DNA of 14,401 bases from JBEKIK01 sp050013075 (GCA_050013075.1 JBEKFZ010000105.1:1-14401); one strand, 5' to 3'; shown: positions 6,402 through 13,815, numbered from the stretch's first letter. Notes: generated by a model not told the origin, from the letters alone. Made by a program: numbers and translations.

Positions 6402-8159
6402 ATGAGTTATCCGCTCAACGTTGCTACTCGACTTTCCAAAATGGCCCAAGCCATGCCCGATGCCGTTGCCGTTGTCGAGCCGCTTGGCTACGACAACCAA
6501 GGCAAGCGACAATATCGGCAATTCACCTTCCGCCAACTAGATTGCGACAGCGATTGTATTGCCCAAGGTCTGCGCCGAATGGGAGTTGTTCCAGGCACTC
6601 GGCTGGCGCTGCTTGTGCGGCCGGGGATCGATTTCGTTTCATTGGTTTTTGCACTGCTTAAGGCCGGCGCGGTGAGCATTTTGATCGATCCGGGCATGGG
6701 TCGGAGAAATCTTGTCCGATGCCTGGCCGAGGCCCAGCCCGAGGGCTTTATTGCTATTCCCCAGGTTCACGCCGTCCGGGTGTTTTTGCGGCGGAGGTTT
6801 CCCCAAGCTAAATTCAATGTAACCGTGGGACGGCGCTGGTTCTGGGGCGGACCGACCTTGCGGCAAGTTCGCCGCGCTGGGCTGTCGGATGCGGCTCGCT
6901 CGGCCGGCGATATTGCACCCACCAACGCCGACGATCCGGCGGCGATCATCTTTACCACCGGCAGCACCGGGCCGCCAAAGGGCGCGCTCTTTACGCACGG
7001 CAATTTTGAGGCCCAAGTGGACCAAATCCGCGACCGTTTCCAGATCCGTCCCGGCGAAATCGATCTGCCCGCCTTCCCGCTGTTCGGACTGTTCAACTGC
7101 GCCATGGGCGTGACTGCCGTGATCCCCGACATGGATCCGTCCAGACCCGCCCGGGTAGATCCGGCAAAAATTATCGAGGCCGTCCGCGATTGGAACGTTA
7201 CCCAGACCTTCGGTTCGCCGGCGATATGGGACCGAGTGGGCCGATACTGCCGGGAGCATGAAATCCGGCTGACGACGGTCCGCCGCGTGTTGTCGTCCGG
7301 CGCGCCGGTTCCGGTCGAAGTGCTACGGCGAATGAAAGATTGCATTCACCAGCAAGGCGATATGTACACGCCATACGGCGCAACCGAGGCCCTGCCGGTG
7401 GCGTCGATCGCGGCAAGCGAGGTGCTCGGCGAAACTGCGGAAAAAACCCGGCAAGGCGCAGGCACGTGCGTGGGCCGAAAATTTCCACTCATCGAGTGGA
7501 AAGTGATCCGCATCGTTGATGGCCCCATTGCTTCGATTAACGACATCGAAGAATTGCCCATGGGCGAAATCGGCGAACTGATCGTCAGCGGCCCGCAAGT
7601 ATCCAAATGTTACGTCACCCGCCTGGAAGCCAATGCAATGGCGAAAATCGTCGATATCACGTCGTTTAGCCCCGGCACTCATGCCGGGCGTGAAATTTCA
7701 TCGTTTAGCCGCGAGCCAACGGCGAGCGCGCATGGCATAAACATTTGGCATCGCATGGGCGACGCGGGCTATTTCGACCGTGAGGGCCGCTTCTGGTTCT
7801 GCGGCCGCGTGGCCCATCGCGTGCTTTCGGCCGACGGCCCGCTGTATCCGATCCGCTGCGAGGCCATTTTCAACCGGCATCCCGACATTTTTCGCTCAGC
7901 CTTGGTCGGCGTCGGTCCGGATGGCCGTCAGCGGCCGGTCGTCATTCTAGAGCCTAAGCAAGGCAAATTTCCCAAAACCGCGACTGCTAAAAAAGCCCTG
8001 CTCGACGAAATCCGCCGGCTTGGCCAAAGCAGTCCGCTTACGCAGTCCATTGGCGATTTTCTCATCCACCCGTCTTTTCCCGTCGATATCCGCCACAATG
8101 CCAAAATCTTCCGCGAAAAACTAGCCGTTTGGGCGGCAAAAAAACTCAACGCTTATTGA
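6402..8159 (+). CDS. oleC: OleC-like adenylate-forming enzyme (beta-lactone synthetase / fatty acid CoA ligase family)
   Basis: This 585-residue member of the ANL superfamily has the AMP-binding loop IIFTTGSTGPPKG at 182-194, YTPYGATEALPVASI at 322-336 and a C-terminal hinge region WHRMGDAGYFDREGRFWFCGR at 449-469. The block IDPGMGRRNLVRCLAEAQPE at 95-114 is typical of OleC rather than of general acyl-CoA ligases. OleC activates beta-hydroxy acids with ATP to form beta-lactones in long-chain olefin synthesis. OleA, OleB and OleD are absent here, so the substrate and pathway are uncertain. Residues 421-446 (26 residues) interrupt the conserved stretch between NAMAKI and NIWHRMGD and are coded by two 39-bp repeats (separate entry). 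The gene ends overlapping the aldo/keto reductase end by 14 bp. Its Shine-Dalgarno is weak (AGAAGA). Confidence 0.85.
   Translation: MSYPLNVATRLSKMAQAMPDAVAVVEPLGYDNQGKRQYRQFTFRQLDCDSDCIAQGLRRMGVVPGTRLALLVRPGIDFVSLVFALLKAGAVSILIDPGMGRRNLVRCLAEAQPEGFIAIPQVHAVRVFLRRRFPQAKFNVTVGRRWFWGGPTLRQVRRAGLSDAARSAGDIAPTNADDPAAIIFTTGSTGPPKGALFTHGNFEAQVDQIRDRFQIRPGEIDLPAFPLFGLFNCAMGVTAVIPDMDPSRPARVDPAKIIEAVRDWNVTQTFGSPAIWDRVGRYCREHEIRLTTVRRVLSSGAPVPVEVLRRMKDCIHQQGDMYTPYGATEALPVASIAASEVLGETAEKTRQGAGTCVGRKFPLIEWKVIRIVDGPIASINDIEELPMGEIGELIVSGPQVSKCYVTRLEANAMAKIVDITSFSPGTHAGREISSFSREPTASAHGINIWHRMGDAGYFDREGRFWFCGRVAHRVLSADGPLYPIRCEAIFNRHPDIFRSALVGVGPDGRQRPVVILEPKQGKFPKTATAKKALLDEIRRLGQSSPLTQSIGDFLIHPSFPVDIRHNAKIFREKLAVWAAKKLNAY
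7662..7739 (+). repeat. two tandem 39-bp REP-like units in frame inside oleC
   Basis: Both units (7662-7700 and 7701-7739) begin with the same ten bases, TCGTTTAGCC, and start on a codon boundary, adding exactly 13 codons each. Unit 1 contains a perfect 7-bp hairpin, CCCGGCA / TGCCGGG (7671-7677 and 7682-7688) with loop CTCA. Unit 2 contains GCGAGCC-AAC-GGCGAGCGC, a stem with a tandem GA/AG mismatch. The coded peptides start SFSPGTHAG and SFSREPTAS. The flanking protein motifs match the OleC family and read continuously if this stretch is removed. Confidence 0.75.
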
Positions 8160-8934
8160 AATATGCCAATCGGAACGCCTCGATGTTTTCGCGCAGATGT
8201 TCCAGCGACTTTGTGCCCGAGAGGATGAAACCGTGGAACTTTTTCCGGAGAATGAATTTGTACGCCTCGATTTGGCGTGTTTTTTTATCTAAAACCTCTT
8301 GATTCTCATTGTATAACATTTTGCCCATTCCGAATGGACGGTTGGTCAGTACGAGTTTGTGTTTTTCTTCGGCCAGATCGATGATTTCGCCGAACTTGGC
8401 GTTTTCCGCGTTGTAAGGGCATTGGATAATGGAAAACACGTCGCTTTCGCAAACCATCCGGCCGGATTCCAGGTCGCTTACGCTGGCCCCGAACCGGGTA
8501 ACGCCTTTCCCGCGTGCGTAATCCAGGGCACGTTTCAGGTCGTCGCTTTTTAAAGCCTGGGGCGTGGTCTTGTGCAATTGGAGGACGTCGATTTTACCCA
8601 GCCTGGATAAACTCCGGTCGAGACTTGCCACCAAGGCATCGAAGGAATGATCGACGTAAGAGTTGCCGGCCCGGCCGTCCCAGTGATCGCCGAATTTCGT
8701 GGACACGCTGATGCGTTCTCTTTGCCCGGGGTTTAGGGTTCGCAAAAACTTTCCCAAGCGCTCTTCGCTCGATCCGTACGAAGCCGCCGTATCGAAAAAA
8801 TCAATGCCCAATTCATACGCGCCCTTGAGGAATTCGAGTACGTCGGTTTCTTCCGGCACTTGAATTGCCGCATGTCCCCATTGGCGACCGATGCCGATTA
8901 ACCCTAAGCCGAGTTTTATATCAGGATGTAACAT
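8146..8934 (-). CDS. aldo/keto reductase family protein
   Basis: The 262-residue protein is a compact NAD(P)H-dependent aldo/keto reductase barrel. The catalytic tetrad is complete: Asp48 and Tyr53 in FFDTAASYGSSEERLG, Lys80 in ISVSTKFG, and His121 in DVLQLHK. The C-terminal part has the NRPFGMGKML and FILSGTKSLEHLRENI segments typical of the NADPH-binding side. It is somewhat shorter than the usual 280-330 residues. Substrate cannot be read from sequence. It follows the TPR gene by 29 bp on the same strand and is probably the last gene of the cluster. Its last codons overlap the end of oleC by 14 bp on the opposite strand, with no terminator between them, so the two transcripts should be antisense to each other at their 3' ends. 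Confidence 0.9.
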   Translation of the reverse strand: MLHPDIKLGLGLIGIGRQWGHAAIQVPEETDVLEFLKGAYELGIDFFDTAASYGSSEERLGKFLRTLNPGQRERISVSTKFGDHWDGRAGNSYVDHSFDALVASLDRSLSRLGKIDVLQLHKTTPQALKSDDLKRALDYARGKGVTRFGASVSDLESGRMVCESDVFSIIQCPYNAENAKFGEIIDLAEEKHKLVLTNRPFGMGKMLYNENQEVLDKKTRQIEAYKFILRKKFHGFILSGTKSLEHLRENIEAFRLAYFNKR

Positions 8935-8963
8935 GATTTGGCCAATATCGGAATCTCGGAGTG

Positions 8964-10970
8964 TTAAGGAGGCGGGGATTGGGAATCGGACGGCGAATTT
9001 TGGAGATTTATCGTGCCGGCGCTGTGGGAATTCAATATGTTTTCAATCTGCCGGACCAGATCCGTATGTCCTTCAGATCGGGCAAGTTCCAAGGCCTGCC
9101 GGTAATTATCGATCGCCTCTTGATGTTGTCCCATTGCTTTATATGCGTTGCCAAGGTTGAAGTAAGCCTTGTCATAGTCGGGCTTGAGACTTATGGCCTG
9201 CTTGTACTGTTCAATAGCCTCCTCAGGCCGGCCCGCCTGGACCAATGCGATGCCCAGGTTGTTGTGGGTCTCGGGTAAATCGGGTTTCGAGCGTAGTGCA
9301 AGCTGGAATTGTTCGATCGACTCCTGTAGTCGGCCCATTTTATGCAATACGATACCCAGGTTGTTGTGGGCCTCCGAGTAATCGGATTTCAGCCTCAAGG
9401 CTTGCTCATATTGCTCGATAGACTCCGGCAAGAGACCTAGCTTGACCAAGGCGAATCCCAGATTGTAATGGGCCTCGGCATAGTCGGGCTTAAGGCGCAG
9501 CGCTTCGCGATAATAGTTGATCGCATCTTGCGGTCGGCCTGCATGATCCAGTTCGATACCCAAGTTGTTTTGCACTATCCAAGACTCTGGATTTTTTTCC
9601 AACGTCGCTTGATACAGTGTAATGGCGTCACGGTATAGCCCGCTTTGCCGCCAGGTCAGAAATGCCAGCGCCCCTACTGCCGCAACGGCGACGGCGGTTG
9701 CCCAGTGCGATTCGCGCCGCGACTGCCGATGCCAAGCGCTAAAGCCCGCTGAAATCAGCGCTATCACCCCGATGATTGCAATGTGCTGATAATGATCGGC
9801 CACCAGCGAATGTTCCATGAAGCCCACGTCTTTTAGGCCCAGTACCGGCACGAGCGCCACGCAGAAAAATCCCCAGGCAAACAACAACGGCCGACTCCAG
9901 CCCTTTCGATACCGCCACAGCACGGCCGTAACGGCCAATGCCGCCGCAATTGGCAGCCACCACAGCGGATTGCCGGCCTCGACGCGCCACTGCGGATATA
10001 TGAAAACCAGGTTCAGCGGCAACAGCGCTTTGTAAAGGTAGAACCATACAACCCCTCCCGCGCCCAGCAATCGCTCCGTGAAACTGGCGGTCCGATATGC
10101 TACATCCATGCCGTGTGTCTGGAACCAAACGTTCACTACCGTCAATGCTATGGCAATCGCGAAAAAAGGCGCGATAGCCGCGAGGTCCCGCTTTGTCAAA
10201 GGTCGCAGCCACCAGGCAATCCCCAGCAGCAATACCGGTAAGACCGCCACCGATGCCTTGCTGAGCATCGCCAACACGAAAGCCGCCAGACTCAGCCAGT
10301 AGAAGAGTGGACAGTGGACAGTGTACAGTGGACAGTGGCAAGCGGCGAGTTGCGAGTTGCGAGTTGCGAGAGGCGAGTTTTCTCGTTCCCACGGTCCTCC
10401 GTGGAGACGTGCGGGCGTCATGCCTGCGATTGCCGTGTGCATGGCGGCCTTTAAATACCACAGAATCGACAACAAGAAAAACAACATCGCCATCATGTTT
10501 TTCCGCTGCGAGATCCAGGCTACGGACTGCACATTCACCGGATGTAACGCGAAAATCATGGCCGTCAGAAACGCCCCGGGAATGGACAATTTCCGCAAGA
10601 TAATCCAAATCAGCAGTGCTTCGACGACGTGCAAGATCAGGTTGGTGAGGTGGTAGCCTGTCGACTTCATTCCCCACAGCCGCCATTCGATCCACAATGT
10701 GGTATTGGACATCGGCCAGTAGTCCACGGGATCAGTGGTGCACCAGATTCGGTACGGACCGTCCGAGGCATTGATAACTTTGGTGTTTGTCAGATATAAG
10801 TTATCATCCAGTAGAAAACCGCCGTTTATGGCTGGAATGTAAGCCAGGAACACGGCAACGGCTATCGCGGCTACTCCCGCCGGCACGTTAAGGGGCAGCG
10901 CCGAAAAGATGGATGTTCCCGGCCGGGATTGGAGTGCGTCTCTCTTGGAAAATTTTTTGCGCTTGGACAT
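8964..10970 (-). CDS. multi-pass membrane protein with five C-terminal TPR units
   Basis: The 668-residue protein has an N-terminal part (about 30-440) with roughly ten hydrophobic segments. It includes FLAYIPAINGGFLLDDNLYL, SNTTLWIEWRLWG and HPVNVQSVAWISQRKN, the pattern of bacterial membrane proteins related to PMT/GT-C glycosyltransferases that carry TPR tails. Five uninterrupted 34-residue TPR units follow at about 463-632, each ending in a variant of ALRLKPD, then a polar tail ending in prolines. The acidic DD at 55-56 could be the GT-C catalytic pair, but glycosyltransfer is inference. Residues about 177-223 (from HTAIAG to VHCPLF) look foreign: they are coded by heptamer arrays and a hairpin, and they lie between two membrane helices. 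No Shine-Dalgarno precedes the ATG. It starts 43 bp after lptB ends. Confidence 0.85.
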   Translation of the reverse strand: MSKRKKFSKRDALQSRPGTSIFSALPLNVPAGVAAIAVAVFLAYIPAINGGFLLDDNLYLTNTKVINASDGPYRIWCTTDPVDYWPMSNTTLWIEWRLWGMKSTGYHLTNLILHVVEALLIWIILRKLSIPGAFLTAMIFALHPVNVQSVAWISQRKNMMAMLFFLLSILWYLKAAMHTAIAGMTPARLHGGPWERENSPLATRNSQLAACHCPLYTVHCPLFYWLSLAAFVLAMLSKASVAVLPVLLLGIAWWLRPLTKRDLAAIAPFFAIAIALTVVNVWFQTHGMDVAYRTASFTERLLGAGGVVWFYLYKALLPLNLVFIYPQWRVEAGNPLWWLPIAAALAVTAVLWRYRKGWSRPLLFAWGFFCVALVPVLGLKDVGFMEHSLVADHYQHIAIIGVIALISAGFSAWHRQSRRESHWATAVAVAAVGALAFLTWRQSGLYRDAITLYQATLEKNPESWIVQNNLGIELDHAGRPQDAINYYREALRLKPDYAEAHYNLGFALVKLGLLPESIEQYEQALRLKSDYSEAHNNLGIVLHKMGRLQESIEQFQLALRSKPDLPETHNNLGIALVQAGRPEEAIEQYKQAISLKPDYDKAYFNLGNAYKAMGQHQEAIDNYRQALELARSEGHTDLVRQIENILNSHSAGTINLQNSPSDSQSPPP
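10307..10341. repeat. heptamer array, unit GTGGACA
   Basis: Five contiguous 7-bp units begin at 10307: GTGGACA, GTGGACA, GTGTACA, GTGGACA and GTGGCAA. They lie inside the coding region of the TPR membrane protein and read on the minus strand as part of HCPLYTVHCPLF. The period of 7 is not a multiple of 3, so this is not a codon-level protein repeat. Confidence 0.85.
10345..10379. repeat. heptamer array, unit GCGAGTT
   Basis: Five contiguous 7-bp units begin at 10345: GCGAGTT three times, GCGAGAG, then GCGAGTT. The array starts 3 bp after the GTGGACA array and is also read through in the TPR gene, coding NSPLATRNSQL on the minus strand. Confidence 0.85.
10384..10409. repeat. hairpin of the CGTTCCCACG family inside the TPR gene
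   Basis: CCACGG (10389-10394) and CCGTGG (10399-10404) pair around loop TCCT. Beyond one mismatch, the outer CGTT and GACG extend the stem. The first ten bases, CGTTCCCACG, are shared with the hairpin at 13739-13762. It lies directly beside the GCGAGTT array, so the two arrays and the hairpin form one compound block. Confidence 0.7.
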
Positions 10971-11013
10971 TAACGTGCTGTCGGACGCGAATAACCATTA
11001 GGGATCGATCATC

Positions 11014-11802
11014 TCAGCGCCGGCGTGGTATTTCGGGATTGCGTTGGCTATCGGCGCGGTGGGGCGTTTTGGGGCCGTTGCGACCGATGTCCATGTCTTC
11101 GCCGAAGTAGTATTTCCGGGCCTCGGGATTGGCCAGCACTTCGTGCGGATGACCGTGACAAAGCACCTTGCCCGAGCGGATAACGTAACTGCGATCGGTA
11201 ATTTGCAGCGTCTCGCGCACCTGGTGGTCGGTGATCAAAACGGCGATCCCCTCGTCGCGCAATTGGCGGATGATTTTCTGGATGCTGGCGATCGTTACCG
11301 GGTCGATGCCCGTGAAAGGCTCGTCGAGCAGAATGATTTTAGGGTTGGAAACCAGCGATCGGGCGATTTCCAGCCTCCGCCGCTCGCCGCCGGAAAGCGA
11401 TAAGGCCATGGCCTTTCGCAGCCGTTTGATGTCGAACTGTTCCAGCAGTTCGTTGCAGCGGCGATAACGGGTCTTGCGGTCCATGCCCAGCATCTCCATC
11501 ACGCCCAGCAGGTTTTTTTCCACCGTTAATTTGCGGAACACGCTGGATTCCTGGGCCAGGTATCCCATGCCGCCCTCGCGGGCCCGAAGGTACATGGGCC
11601 AATTGGTTATGTCCACGCCGTTTATTTTCACCGTGCCGGCGTTGGGCGCGATCATGCCGCAGGTCATGCGGAAGCTGGTGGTTTTGCCCGCCCCGTTGGG
11701 ACCCAACAGACCCACGATTTCGCCTTGATCGACGCGGAAATCCACGCCGTCGACCACGCGCCGTATGCCGTATATTTTCACCAGTCCTTGGGCTTCGAGC
11801 AT
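11014..11802 (-). CDS. lptB: LptB, ATPase of the lipopolysaccharide transporter
   Basis: The 262-residue ABC ATPase carries every motif in order: Walker A GPNGAGKTT (34-42), Q-loop Gln84 in YLAQESSVFRKLTV, signature LSGGE (136-140), Walker B KIILLDEPF with Glu161, and the H-loop His193 in ITDHQVRE. The SSVFRKLTVEKNL and LSGGERRRLEIARSL stretches are typical of LptB rather than amino-acid importers. It powers extraction of LPS from the inner membrane with LptFG. The extension after about residue 238 is basic and longer than in E. coli LptB (241 residues). No lptA/C/F/G is in the window. No Shine-Dalgarno precedes the ATG; a heptamer array begins 8 bp upstream instead. It follows lepB by 95 bp and precedes the TPR gene by 43 bp. 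Confidence 0.93.
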   Translation of the reverse strand: MLEAQGLVKIYGIRRVVDGVDFRVDQGEIVGLLGPNGAGKTTSFRMTCGMIAPNAGTVKINGVDITNWPMYLRAREGGMGYLAQESSVFRKLTVEKNLLGVMEMLGMDRKTRYRRCNELLEQFDIKRLRKAMALSLSGGERRRLEIARSLVSNPKIILLDEPFTGIDPVTIASIQKIIRQLRDEGIAVLITDHQVRETLQITDRSYVIRSGKVLCHGHPHEVLANPEARKYYFGEDMDIGRNGPKTPHRADSQRNPEIPRRR

Positions 11803-11809
11803 TGCAGGG

Positions 11810-11851
11810 TTCAGGATTCAGGATTTGGGATTCGGTGTTCGGGATTCGGGA
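11810..11851. repeat. heptamer array abutting the lptB start codon, units TTCAGGA / TTCGGGA
   Basis: Six contiguous 7-bp units: TTCAGGA twice, TTTGGGA, TTCGGTG and TTCGGGA twice. The gradual drift along the array suggests expansion followed by decay. It ends 7 bp from the lptB start codon, so the usual ribosome-binding position reads CCTGAACCCTGCA on the minus strand and has no purine-rich site. Confidence 0.85.
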
Positions 11852-11863
11852 AGGAAATGAGGG

Positions 11864-11884
11864 GTGGTCAGTTTACTGACCCAC
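11864..11884. repeat. small hairpin between lepB and lptB
   Basis: GGTCAG (11866-11871) and CTGACC (11876-11881) pair around loop TTTA, with a two-base extension across a bulge. It lies 14 bp after the lepB stop. No T-run follows on the minus strand, so a simple intrinsic terminator is not supported; it may be another REP-like palindrome. Confidence 0.45.
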
Positions 11885-11897
11885 TTGAGCGGCTTTT

Positions 11898-13700
11898 TTA
11901 TTGTATAAAGTGCATTCTGGAAAAATTGGGAAAATATGGGAAGGGGATATTTACGTAAGGGATTCGATGCCAGGAGTGCGGCCAGTAGATGAACAGGGCC
12001 TTGCCTTTTAACAAGTCCCGGTCGATCGCCCAGGGGCTCTTTTCCCCAGATTGTGAAGTCCAAAGGCGGCTATCCTGGCTTTTTGCGCTATTATCACCCA
12101 AGGCGAAGTATTGCTCGTCCTTAATCTGAAACTCAACTTGGCGCATATTGGACTGATCGTAAGCGGCGCTCCACTGTGTTGGGTCGGAAAAAAATTGATC
12201 GACTTTTCTCATGCCTAACATGGGTGGCAGTGAAATATAGTCGATAAGCTCGGCCTTATCTTTATTTACTCTTAGACGCGGCGATTCTTTATTCACTGCG
12301 AGATAATAAATATCGCGTAAAACTTTCAGATGACTTAATTTCATTTTTACTCCCCGTGAGGCAAATCCCACGGGCGATAAGTCCAAATCAGTGGGACGAG
12401 TATCGTTCAGATCGACGTATGTAGTCGGCGAGTCGAATTTCACCACGTTGTCGTTAATCCAGAGCAGCAATTCCCTATCGCAATTGGAAAAGATCAGATT
12501 ATATTTCCCCGGTCCGCGAAATTTAGTTTGTGCGACGGGATGGAACGATTGCATATCGTCGCCGCTTATGGAAAGCGCGGCTTTGCCGGTGGCGGCGTCC
12601 AGCCGGCATTGAAATATCCGCCCGCCCTTGACAAGCTCCAGGACCACTTGACCGTCCTTGTTTTCCAGTTCCGTGGTGGCTGAAACGGCCAGATCGCCTA
12701 CCCAGTGCAAGCCAAATAGGTATGGATTCGGAGTTGAATAACCGCGGCGTATATCATCTACCTCCGCTATTGTTTGTCCAGTGTCGTAAGCCGTAAAATC
12801 GGTAATCAATTGCGGTTTTATCGCTTCCTGGACAAACGGCTTGCTTGATATGTCTGTTTTCCACTCCAAAAAAGAAGGCACCAAATGATGGTAACGCAGC
12901 CAGATTTCGCCGGCCGCCGCGCCATCGGTGCTGTAAGTGGCATAATCATCCGAGGTCCACGCACCGGCCGCGCCGCTGGGGGCGGAACCGGAATACCAGC
13001 GGACAGGCCAGCCGAATTTCGCGATTGCCGGCATGTAATCATTGTCGAAGACCATCTGAAGCATGGCCAGTAGTTTTTCCGGCGGTTTCCTTGCTATTTG
13101 GAATTCCTCTTGGGCGGCATTTCCTCCTTCGCCGTTTCTATCATCGCGGATCCAAACGTCGCCGAAATGGATGCGAAGCGTTTCATTCGGTAAACCCGCC
13201 AGCCGTTTGATGTAATTATCGTGGGCCCCTTCCGGATAGTAAAACACGATCACGTCCCAGCGTTTCGGATCGTCGAATTGGTAGGAAAATTTGTTGACGA
13301 TGATCCGGTCGCCCGAATAAGACGGCTGAGGATTGCGTCCGTCGATTTCCATGGTATAGCGGCACATGGGACAGGTACATTTTGCTATTTGATCGTCATA
13401 CTCTTTGGGTTGGCCTTCGCGAGTCACCTCTTCGCTTGCACTTACCTGGTAAGGATAACCGCATTTTTCGCATTTCACGTCTTTGTGCCGCCCCATCAGC
13501 GTCGGGGCCATCGAGCCGGTGGGAATGACAAAGGCCTCGGCCTCGAAAGTGCGGAATAAAAACGCCAAAACAAAGGCAATCGCTACCGATTCGATCGTCT
13601 CACGGATCGATGCCGCAGTGGGCATGTGGCGGGCAAGAAATGGCTTTGCAGGAGCGGGAAAAGGCGTTTTAGTTCTTGTGACGCGTTTAGTTTTCGACAT
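11898..13700 (-). CDS. lepB: signal peptidase I with a zinc-ribbon-like insert and a large beta-rich insert
   Basis: The 600-residue protein starts at ATG 13700; an open extension of 57 codons upstream is made of repeats and not used. A membrane anchor at about 35-52 (SVAIAFVLAFLFRTFEAEAF) precedes the catalytic Ser63 in IPTGSMAPTL. Two CxxC pairs (C77/C80, C110/C113) form a probable zinc ribbon. The catalytic Lys165 lies in NYIKRLAGLPNE, and box E at 533-546 reads ALGDNSAKSQDSRL. Between the Lys and box E are more than 350 extra residues, including a likely beta-sandwich at about 335-465 (WVGDLAV... to DIYYLAVN). Typical bacterial LepB proteins have 180-330 residues. It removes signal peptides from exported proteins. 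No Shine-Dalgarno precedes the ATG. A paralogue lies directly upstream. Confidence 0.9.
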   Translation of the reverse strand: MSKTKRVTRTKTPFPAPAKPFLARHMPTAASIRETIESVAIAFVLAFLFRTFEAEAFVIPTGSMAPTLMGRHKDVKCEKCGYPYQVSASEEVTREGQPKEYDDQIAKCTCPMCRYTMEIDGRNPQPSYSGDRIIVNKFSYQFDDPKRWDVIVFYYPEGAHDNYIKRLAGLPNETLRIHFGDVWIRDDRNGEGGNAAQEEFQIARKPPEKLLAMLQMVFDNDYMPAIAKFGWPVRWYSGSAPSGAAGAWTSDDYATYSTDGAAAGEIWLRYHHLVPSFLEWKTDISSKPFVQEAIKPQLITDFTAYDTGQTIAEVDDIRRGYSTPNPYLFGLHWVGDLAVSATTELENKDGQVVLELVKGGRIFQCRLDAATGKAALSISGDDMQSFHPVAQTKFRGPGKYNLIFSNCDRELLLWINDNVVKFDSPTTYVDLNDTRPTDLDLSPVGFASRGVKMKLSHLKVLRDIYYLAVNKESPRLRVNKDKAELIDYISLPPMLGMRKVDQFFSDPTQWSAAYDQSNMRQVEFQIKDEQYFALGDNSAKSQDSRLWTSQSGEKSPWAIDRDLLKGKALFIYWPHSWHRIPYVNIPFPYFPNFSRMHFIQ

Positions 13701-13706
13701 CAGATC

Positions 13707-13734
13707 AGGGGCCAGAGGCCAGGGTTCAGGATTT
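13707..13734. repeat. heptamer array abutting the lepB start codon
   Basis: Four contiguous 7-bp units: AGGGGCC, AGAGGCC, AGGGTTC and AGGATTT. It ends 6 bp from the ATG at 13700. CAGGGTTCAGGATT (13720-13733) is identical to 11805-11818 ahead of lptB. Confidence 0.7.
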
Positions 13735-13738
13735 TTTC

Positions 13739-13762
13739 GTTCCCACGCTCCGGCGTGGGAAC
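13739..13762. repeat. perfect hairpin GTTCCCACGC-TCCG-GCGTGGGAAC
   Basis: A perfect 10-bp stem with a TCCG tetraloop lies between the two lepB genes, next to the heptamer array. It is related to the hairpin inside the TPR gene at 10384-10409. No T-run follows on the minus strand, so it is read as a REP-like palindrome rather than a terminator. Confidence 0.8.
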
Positions 13763-13815
13763 TAGGGTAATTTGTACGGTTTGTTTTACGGCTGAAAAGC
13801 AGTTTAAGTTTTATT

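Noticed and set aside
7482..7502. Perfect 8-bp palindrome TTTCCACT-N5-AGTGGAAA in oleC
   Set aside because: It lies within a conserved protein segment (FPLIEWKVIRI) that matches the family, so there is no sign of insertion; probably chance.
10307..10379. CRISPR array
   Set aside because: The units are contiguous 7-mers with no spacers and are inside a gene; no cas gene is present.
11866..11881. Intrinsic terminator after lepB
   Set aside because: The stem is only 6 bp and no T-run follows on the coding strand, so it is listed as a hairpin only.
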